From NCBI RefSeq assembly GCF_900142575.1, contig NZ_FRBI01000032.1, positions 1-64,000 on the forward strand: 64,000 nt of DNA, in the 5' to 3' direction. A program made the translations under genes and the position numbers. This DNA is from Actinacidiphila paucisporea. Its GTDB lineage: Bacteria > Actinomycetota > Actinomycetes > Streptomycetales > Streptomycetaceae. This document shows, piece by piece, positions 59,071 through 64,000 of the stretch (its first letter is position 1; each line of letters begins with the position of its first letter). Under the pieces are notes generated by a model. That model saw only the letters and a program-made list of their open reading frames with translations, made no database searches and was not told the DNA's origin.

Positions 59071-60773
59071 CAGTCCTCGGGCAGCAGCACCGGGGCGATC
59101 TCGTCGTAGCGGTCGCCGGGTCCCGGGTTGAGCGGGTCGGTGCCGCCGCCGAGGTGGTGCATGACGCCCCACACGGCGTTCAGCGCGGTCTGCACCGCGC
59201 CCTCCGCCCACCCGGCGGTCCAGGAGATGTCGTCGCCGGCGAGGAAGAGGCCGCGCCGGTCGGCGGGCAGCGCGTCCTGCATGAAGTGGGTGAACAGCCG
59301 CCGCTGGTAGCGGTAGTGGCCGGGCAGGTTGGCCTTGAAGGCGCCCATGAACCAGGGCTCGTTCTCCCAGGACACGGTCACCGGGTTGCCGATGACGTGC
59401 TTCCTGATGTCGACGCCCGGATAGATCTCGCCGAGCGACTTGAGCATGACCTCCATCCGCTCGTGCGCGCTCAGCGGCAGCCACTTCAGGCTGTCGTCGC
59501 ACCAGGTGTAGGACAGGCAGATCGCGGCGGGCCTGCCGGGTCCGTCGTCCAGCAGGTACGTGCCGCGGGTCATCCGGTCGGTGAGGGTCATCGACATCGT
59601 GTCGCGGCCGGTGCGCGGGTCCACGTCGAGCCAGAACGGCCGGTCGACGGGCACGAAGAGCTTGCTGGACTCCATGTAGTGGGTGCGCTCCATCGCCGTC
59701 CAGTGGTCGATGGGGAAGAGCGCGTCGTCGCAGGCGATCTTTGACAGCAGCAGCCAGGACTGGGCGGTGAAGACGGCCGCCTTGTAAGAGCGGATGTCGC
59801 CGGTGGCGTCGGTGACGGTGATCCGGTTGCCCGCGGTGCGGTGCAGGCCGGTGACGGCCGGGCGCGGGTCGCCGCCGTGCAGCGAGGCCAGCGAGGTGCC
59901 GCGCGGCCAGTGCACGGCCTTGTCGGGAGCCATTTCCCACAGCCGCTGCGGGAGCTGCTGGCTGCCGCCGACGATGCCGCGGTGGTCGTCGTCGGCTCCG
60001 GTGTAGACGACCCGCAGGATCTCCAGGATGGAGTTGGGGAAGTCGGTGTCCCAGCCGCCGGTGCCGAAGCCGACCTGCCCGAATATCTCGCGGTGCCGGA
60101 AGGACCGGAAGGCCGGCGAGTCGCACAGGAAGCCGTAGAAGGTCTGGTTGTCGAGCTTCTCGACCAGCTGCGACCAGATCGCCCGGATGGCGGGCACGTC
60201 GCGCTCGCGCAGCGCGCGCTGCATGGCGGAGAAGTCGGCCCCGTCCTCCAGGCAGGCGTTCCAGGCGTGCATGACCTGGTGGTAGACCTCGGGCAGGTCG
60301 TCCACGGAGGTGGCGTAGTGCGACTCGCCCTTGAGGTCGACCACCGTCGAGGGGGTGCAGGGCGCCAGCGGGTTCGGGAAGGGCCTGGTGGTCAGGCCGA
60401 CCAGGTCCACGTAGTGCTGGAAGGCGGTGGAGGACGGCGGGAAGCGCATGGCGCCCAGTTCCGCGGTCAGCGCCGGATCGCACCCGTCGAAGCCGACGGT
60501 ACGCAGTCGGCCGCCGATCCGGTCGGCCTCGTAGACGACCGGGCGCAGGCCCATCCTGAGCAGTTCGTACGCGGTCACGATGCCGGACAGGCCGCCGCCG
60601 ATCACCGCGACCTCGGTGCCGTGCTCGGTGGGCGGCACCGCACCGAGCCCGGCGGGGTGGGCCAGGTAGTCGTCGTAGGGGTAGGGGAAGTCGGGGCCGA
60701 ACATGGTGATGGGCGGTTCGCTCTGCGCCTCGATGTGCTGCTCGTCGTGGACGGCGGTGGGCACGGACGTCAT
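59070..60773 (-). CDS. davB: L-lysine 2-monooxygenase (flavin monoamine oxidase family), DavB
   Basis: 567 residues. After ITMFGPDFPYPYDDYLAHPA (about 20-40) comes the FAD dinucleotide motif VAVIGGGLSGIVTAYEL and YEADRIGGRLRT. Further: GAMRFPPSSTAFQHYVDLVG, REIFGQVGFGTGGWDTDFPN, and the C-terminal GDDISWTAGWAEGAVQTALN. These stretches follow Pseudomonas putida DavB closely. It converts lysine plus O2 to 5-aminovaleramide, CO2 and water. ATG 60773 overlaps the davA stop (ATGA). Tryptophan 2-monooxygenase (IaaM) is the nearest alternative, but the motifs fit DavB better. Confidence 0.87.
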   Translation of the reverse strand: MTSVPTAVHDEQHIEAQSEPPITMFGPDFPYPYDDYLAHPAGLGAVPPTEHGTEVAVIGGGLSGIVTAYELLRMGLRPVVYEADRIGGRLRTVGFDGCDPALTAELGAMRFPPSSTAFQHYVDLVGLTTRPFPNPLAPCTPSTVVDLKGESHYATSVDDLPEVYHQVMHAWNACLEDGADFSAMQRALRERDVPAIRAIWSQLVEKLDNQTFYGFLCDSPAFRSFRHREIFGQVGFGTGGWDTDFPNSILEILRVVYTGADDDHRGIVGGSQQLPQRLWEMAPDKAVHWPRGTSLASLHGGDPRPAVTGLHRTAGNRITVTDATGDIRSYKAAVFTAQSWLLLSKIACDDALFPIDHWTAMERTHYMESSKLFVPVDRPFWLDVDPRTGRDTMSMTLTDRMTRGTYLLDDGPGRPAAICLSYTWCDDSLKWLPLSAHERMEVMLKSLGEIYPGVDIRKHVIGNPVTVSWENEPWFMGAFKANLPGHYRYQRRLFTHFMQDALPADRRGLFLAGDDISWTAGWAEGAVQTALNAVWGVMHHLGGGTDPLNPGPGDRYDEIAPVLLPED

Positions 60774-61546
60774 GGGCGGGGGCTCCTGGCGAGGGTGCGG
60801 TAGAGGTCGGGGCGGCGGTCGGTCAGATACGGGGTGTCGGCCCGCGCGGCGTCGGCCAGCGCCGGGTCGACGTCGGCGACCAGCAGTTCGGGCGCGGCTC
60901 CGGCCCTGGCTCGGACCTCGCCGTCGGGCCCCGCCAGGCAGCTGAGCCCGGCGAAGTCGTATGCGCCTTCGGGGCCGCAGCGGTTGGCGTAGGCGATGTG
61001 CAGGCCGTTCTCGTACGCCCTCGCCGGTACGAGCACCCGCGGCACGAACTCGTAGGGCCGCATCAGCGCGGTGGGCACCGCGAGCAGGTCGGTGCCGGCC
61101 AGCGCGTGGGCGCGCACCGTCTCGGGGAATTCGACGTCGTAGCAGATGAGCAGCCCGATCCTGAGGCCGTCGAGGTCGGCCTGGACGACGGGCTGCCCGC
61201 CGGGGGTGAAGGTGGCGCGCTCCTGGTCGCCGTACAGGTGCGTCTTGCGGTAGGCGGCGAGCACCGCGCCGTCGGGGCCGATCAGCCGCGCCGTGTTGTG
61301 GACGCCGTCGCCGTCGCGCTCGGGCACGCCGTAGACGACGGCGAGGCGGTGCTCGGCGGCGATCTCGCCGACCCGCCGGGCGGTCTGCTCGCCCTCCCAC
61401 GCCTGCGCCCGCGGGCCGAGCAGGTAGCCGGTCAGCGACAGCTCGGGCGTGATCAGCAGCCGGGCGCCGAGGCTCGCCGCCTGTGCGGCGGACGCCGCCA
61501 GGGCGCCGAAACCGGGCCGGCACCCTTGGGCGATGGCGATCCGCAA
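60770..61546 (-). CDS. davA: 5-aminovaleramide amidase (nitrilase superfamily), DavA
   Basis: 258 residues of the carbon-nitrogen hydrolase fold with the Glu-Lys-Cys triad: TPELSLTGY (Glu), AYRKTHLYGDQER (Lys), LLICYDVEFPE (Cys). GLHIAYANRCGPEG and TPYLTDRRPDLYR match Pseudomonas DavA. It hydrolyses 5-aminovaleramide to 5-aminovalerate, completing the lysine monooxygenase pathway. The start is TTG 61546 (MRIAIAQG), with AGGAGA six bases upstream. It is first in the davA-davB operon; TAGCGT near 61590 may be its -10. Confidence 0.87.
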   Translation of the reverse strand: MRIAIAQGCRPGFGALAASAAQAASLGARLLITPELSLTGYLLGPRAQAWEGEQTARRVGEIAAEHRLAVVYGVPERDGDGVHNTARLIGPDGAVLAAYRKTHLYGDQERATFTPGGQPVVQADLDGLRIGLLICYDVEFPETVRAHALAGTDLLAVPTALMRPYEFVPRVLVPARAYENGLHIAYANRCGPEGAYDFAGLSCLAGPDGEVRARAGAAPELLVADVDPALADAARADTPYLTDRRPDLYRTLARSPRP

Positions 61547-61688
61547 GTGTTTCTCCTGGTCAGGGGGGTGGGTGTGGCTCCCCTCGACGCTAATTGCTCG
61601 GGCCCGCGTGCGGTAGCCGCGAACATTGCGCCTACCGGCGCGATTCGTTGCGTCTTTTCCCCGCCTGGCGTCGATCCGTTGCGCGCGA

Positions 61689-61723
61689 GGCGCCCGGGCC
61701 CCTCCGGGGGAGGGTCGGGCGCC
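61689..61723 (-). terminator. Hairpin terminator of the DUF2382 gene
   Basis: GGCGCCCG (61689-61696) pairs with CGGGCGCC (61716-61723), with further GCCCCTCC/GGGGGAGGG pairing inside. It lies 16 bases after the stop of the minus-strand stress gene. Confidence 0.7.
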
Positions 61724-61738
61724 GTAGGGGGGGTGCGG

Positions 61739-62734
61739 TCAGCGTTCGGGACGGCCGCCGCGGGTGGGGTCGTCCATGCCGGGAAGGGTGTCGCTCGGCC
61801 CTTCCATGTCGGCCTCGATCCGCTCCTTGCGGACCCGTCCGTGCACCTTCTTCTGTTCGACGTGCTCCTCGACGCGCATCCGGACCCGCTCCTTGGCGAC
61901 GACCTCGGTCTCCACCACGGGACTCTCCTCGTGCAGCGTCACGAAGCGGTCGGCCTCGCTGATCTCCGCTCCGGAGCGCATCGCGTCGCGGTCGGCGGCG
62001 CTGAGCGGCTCGCGTTCGAGCTTGACCTCCTCGTGCCGCAGCGGCACCGACTGCTCGACCTCCTCGACCTCGACGTACTTGTGCAGCCGGGCCTTTCCCG
62101 CGGCGTGGCGTTCGACCCTGACGCGCATCTCCTCCTCGGAGCGGGTCAGCGACTCGCCCTCGGCCTCGATGCCGCCCGCGCCCAGGCGTTCCGCGGCGCC
62201 GCTGCGGCCGGCCGCGTAGCCGGCGCCCGAGCCGGCTCCGGCGGACGCGGCGGCGGTCTTGTCCATGCCGCCGGTGTCCGCGTCGCGCTCCCGGCTCGTG
62301 TCGCTGCCGATGTCGCCGTCGGACTTCGTGGCCCGCGCCGTGCCGGCGCCGGCCGCAGCCCCGGCCGCGCCCGCCGCACCCGCGGTCTTGTCCGCCGACA
62401 TGCCCTGGCCGCCGGTCCGCTCGATGCCGTAGTAGCGGTAGAGGTGCTGCTCCTCCTCGACCGACAGGTGGCCGCCGGAGTCGACGTCCACGTTCGGAGC
62501 GCCCTTGATCTTCTCCTTCGGGTAGGGCACCTCCAGGTGGTCCTGGACCAGCCGCGCGGAACGGGTGGGCACGAAGGTCTCGTTACTGCCGAAGAACCCG
62601 GTCTTGACCGTCACCCACTCCGGGTTTCCGGACTTGTCGTCCAGGTACATGTGCTTGGCGTCGCCGACCTTCTTGCCTTCGGCGTCATGGACCGGATGGC
62701 CCACCACCTGGGGTATCTGTTCGCGCGTGATCAT
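61739..62734 (-). CDS. PRC-barrel / DUF2382 stress-response protein
   Basis: 331 residues. An N-terminal PRC-barrel (about 8-95: VVGHPVHDAEGKKVGDAKHM, EWVTVKTGFFGSNETFVPT) is followed by a long Ala/Gly-rich low-complexity linker (about 110-190) and a C-terminal DUF2382 domain (about 195-315: LTRSEEEMRVRVERHAAGKA, VETEVVAKERVRM). DUF2382 proteins such as YsnF are general-stress proteins. ATG 62734 has GAGGAGGCG. A sigma-B-like promoter lies just upstream. Confidence 0.85.
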   Translation of the reverse strand: MITREQIPQVVGHPVHDAEGKKVGDAKHMYLDDKSGNPEWVTVKTGFFGSNETFVPTRSARLVQDHLEVPYPKEKIKGAPNVDVDSGGHLSVEEEQHLYRYYGIERTGGQGMSADKTAGAAGAAGAAAGAGTARATKSDGDIGSDTSRERDADTGGMDKTAAASAGAGSGAGYAAGRSGAAERLGAGGIEAEGESLTRSEEEMRVRVERHAAGKARLHKYVEVEEVEQSVPLRHEEVKLEREPLSAADRDAMRSGAEISEADRFVTLHEESPVVETEVVAKERVRMRVEEHVEQKKVHGRVRKERIEADMEGPSDTLPGMDDPTRGGRPER

Positions 62735-62781
62735 GTCGCCTCCTCGGGGCTGCCGTGACCTGGGAACGGTCAATGAACGGA

Positions 62782-62805
62782 TTACCCGGGAGGTTCCGGC
62801 AAAAC
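62782..62805 (-). promoter_or_regulatory. Sigma-B-like promoter of the DUF2382 gene
   Basis: On the minus strand GTTT (62805-62802) and GGGTAA (62787-62782) are separated by 14 bases, matching the Streptomyces sigma-B form GNNT-N14-16-GGGTAC/T except for the last base. The start would be about 45 bases before the ATG. Confidence 0.6.
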
Positions 62806-62864
62806 CCGGAAAGACGGACAAATTGCGCAAATCGCCACGCGCTACGGTAAAACCGCAGGTCGGA

Positions 62865-63320
62865 TCAGCCGGGACTGCCCGCCCCGTAGCGGCGCAGCAG
62901 CGGCGAGAGCACCAGCACCGACTTCGTACGGGTCACGAACGGCTCCCCCGCGATGCGCTCCAGCACCTGCTCGAAGTGCCGCACGTCGGCGGCGAAGACC
63001 TGCACCACCGCGTCCGCCTCGCCGGTCACCGTCGAGGCGGACGCCACCTCGGGGTAGCGGGACAGGCCGCGCCTGATGTCGGCCGGGGAGGTGTTGTGGC
63101 GGCAGTACAGCTCCACCAGGGCCTCGGTCTGCCAGCCGAGCGCGGCCGGGTCGACCCGTACGGTGAAGCCGGTGATCGCGCCCGCCGCCAGCAGCCGGTC
63201 GACCCGGCGTTTGACGGCAGGCGCGGACAGGCCCACCTCGGCGCCGACGTCGGCGTAGGAGCGGCGGGCGTCGACAGCGAGGGCGTGGACGATGCGTTCG
63301 TCGAGTTCGTTCAGCGGCAC
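62865..63320 (-). CDS. Lrp/AsnC-family transcriptional regulator
   Basis: 151 residues. Helix-turn-helix LNELDERIVHALAVDARRSY and VGLSAPAVKRRVDRLLAAG (about 5-50), then a RAM-type effector domain (about 65-140: FTVRVDPAALGWQTEALVEL, SASTVTGEADAVVQVF). GTG 63320 is used. It lies 20 bases downstream of guaB1 in the same direction. It is 1.3 kb from davA, so control of lysine breakdown is possible but unproven. Confidence 0.87.
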   Translation of the reverse strand: MPLNELDERIVHALAVDARRSYADVGAEVGLSAPAVKRRVDRLLAAGAITGFTVRVDPAALGWQTEALVELYCRHNTSPADIRRGLSRYPEVASASTVTGEADAVVQVFAADVRHFEQVLERIAGEPFVTRTKSVLVLSPLLRRYGAGSPG

Positions 63321-63340
63321 GAGCCCCGACGCTACGGCAG

Positions 63341-64000
63341 CTACTGCCAGCTGGCGTGCAGGGGCTTGCCCTCGGCGTATCCCGCGGCGCTCTGGATGCC
63401 GACGATCGCGTTGCGCTCGAACTCGGCGAGCGACCCGGCCCCCGCGTAGGTGCACGAGCTGCGCACGCCGGCGATGATCGAGTCGATCAGGTCCTCCACC
63501 CCCGGCCGGGACGGGTCCAGGAACATCCGCGACGTCGAGATGCCCTCCTCGAACAGGGCCTTGCGGGCCCGGTCGTACGCCGACTCCTCGCTGGTGCGGT
63601 TGCGGACCGCGCGGGCCGAGGCCATCCCGAAGGACTCCTTGTACAGCCGCCCGTCGGCGGCCTGCTGCAGGTCACCGGGCGATTCGTACGTACCGGCGAA
63701 CCACGAGCCGATCATGACGTTGGACGCGCCGGCCGCCAGGGCCATCGCCACGTCCCGCGGGTGCCGCACCCCGCCGTCCGCCCACACGTGCTTGCCGTAC
63801 TTGCGGGCCTCGGCGGCGCACTCGAGCACCGCGGAGAACTGCGGGCGGCCCACTCCGGTCATCATCCGGGTGGTGCACATCGCACCGGGTCCCACGCCGA
63901 CCTTGACGATGTCCGCGCCCGCCTCGATCAGGTCGCGTACGCCCTCGGCCGCCACCACGTTGCCCGCCACCAGCGGTACCGAAGGGGCGAGCGAGCGGAC
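63341..64000 (-). CDS. guaB1: GuaB1-type IMP dehydrogenase/GMP reductase family protein; 5' end outside window
   Basis: 220 residues of the C-terminal half, open to the window edge. ADIVKVGVGPGAMCTTRMMT carries the catalytic Cys, VWADGGVRHPRDVAMALAAG and NVMIGSWFAGTYESPG bind the substrate phosphate. The C-terminal region SSCTYAGAGSLAEFERNAIV is typical of the GuaB1 branch rather than the true IMP dehydrogenase. Actinobacterial GuaB1 proteins act as GMP reductases in purine salvage (established for the group). Confidence 0.88.
   Translation of the reverse strand, partial: VRSLAPSVPLVAGNVVAAEGVRDLIEAGADIVKVGVGPGAMCTTRMMTGVGRPQFSAVLECAAEARKYGKHVWADGGVRHPRDVAMALAAGASNVMIGSWFAGTYESPGDLQQAADGRLYKESFGMASARAVRNRTSEESAYDRARKALFEEGISTSRMFLDPSRPGVEDLIDSIIAGVRSSCTYAGAGSLAEFERNAIVGIQSAAGYAEGKPLHASWQ

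Noticed and set aside
55554..59744. 1396-codon plus-strand open frame
   Set aside because: It runs antisense through the permease, MmyB and davB genes, is Gly/Ala/Arg/Val-rich and has no domain; it is a high-GC shadow frame.
59070..61546. IaaM-IaaH auxin pathway (tryptophan monooxygenase plus amidase)
   Set aside because: The oxidase and the nitrilase-fold amidase both match DavB/DavA motifs along their length; IaaH is an amidase-signature enzyme of a different fold.

Overview
The window is chromosomal DNA of a high-GC actinomycete, almost certainly a Streptomyces or close relative. The signs are strong G/C bias at third codon positions, frequent GTG/TTG starts, RbpA with a sigma-R promoter, a LAL-type LuxR regulator, a DasR-type chitinase promoter, a c-di-AMP riboswitch in front of a cell-wall hydrolase, and the palindromic 'GTTCCCCGCGCCCC' intergenic repeats. 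I find 54 protein genes (the first and last run off the window), no tRNA or rRNA, and no CRISPR array or intact transposon. No known defence island or secondary-metabolite cluster is visible.

Layout. 0-20 kb: end of a discoidin/CBM32 protein, aldo/keto reductase, PAP2 phosphatase behind a BlaI-type operator, an Rpf-LysM-M23 cell-wall hydrolase, luciferase-like oxidoreductase, a D-Ala-D-Ala carboxypeptidase, a short Rho paralogue, a PhyH dioxygenase coupled to a LAL regulator, a LysM-M23 endopeptidase under a c-di-AMP riboswitch, GNAT, a uridine-kinase-like protein, a 64-aa membrane protein with an FtsK-like ATPase, and a divergent YczR/YczE pair. 20-33 kb: rbpA (two promoters), fxsA, a channel-like protein, lnt-ppm1, a YtcJ amidohydrolase, alditol oxidase coupled to an Lrp regulator, acyl-CoA dehydrogenase, ArsB/NhaD-type permease. 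33-44 kb: a methyltransferase coupled to a PAS-GGDEF-EAL protein, chitinase, C39 peptidase, Xaa-Pro peptidase, nucleoside kinase, a candidate small RNA, and an orphan EccA-like AAA ATPase.

44-53 kb, minus strand: two CNNM/CBS proteins, then the compact operon ribD-ribE-ribM-ribBA-ribH-hisE-hisG-PH protein behind an FMN riboswitch, mostly with 4-bp start/stop overlaps. 53-64 kb: ROK regulator divergent from an MFS permease with a shared 27-bp operator, uracil-type NCS2 permease, MmyB-type regulator divergent from a DUF5995 protein, davA-davB (lysine to 5-aminovalerate), a PRC-barrel/DUF2382 stress protein behind a sigma-B-like promoter, a second Lrp regulator and a partial guaB1.

The most unusual DNA is non-coding: two near-identical 161-bp elements with terminal inverted repeats, each starting at the CTAG that forms the stop codon of the gene before it (428-588, 15500-15660); a perfect 56-bp palindrome (15100-15155); a 28-bp x 4 minisatellite (41642-41753); a 90-bp x 2 tandem duplication (58891-59070); a repeat nest with a 43-bp inverted repeat (27051-27909); and a small-RNA candidate near 41.4 kb. 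Two P-loop proteins (12th and 14th genes) lack the catalytic lysine, and the Rho paralogue lacks the aromatic RNA-binding motif of its OB fold.
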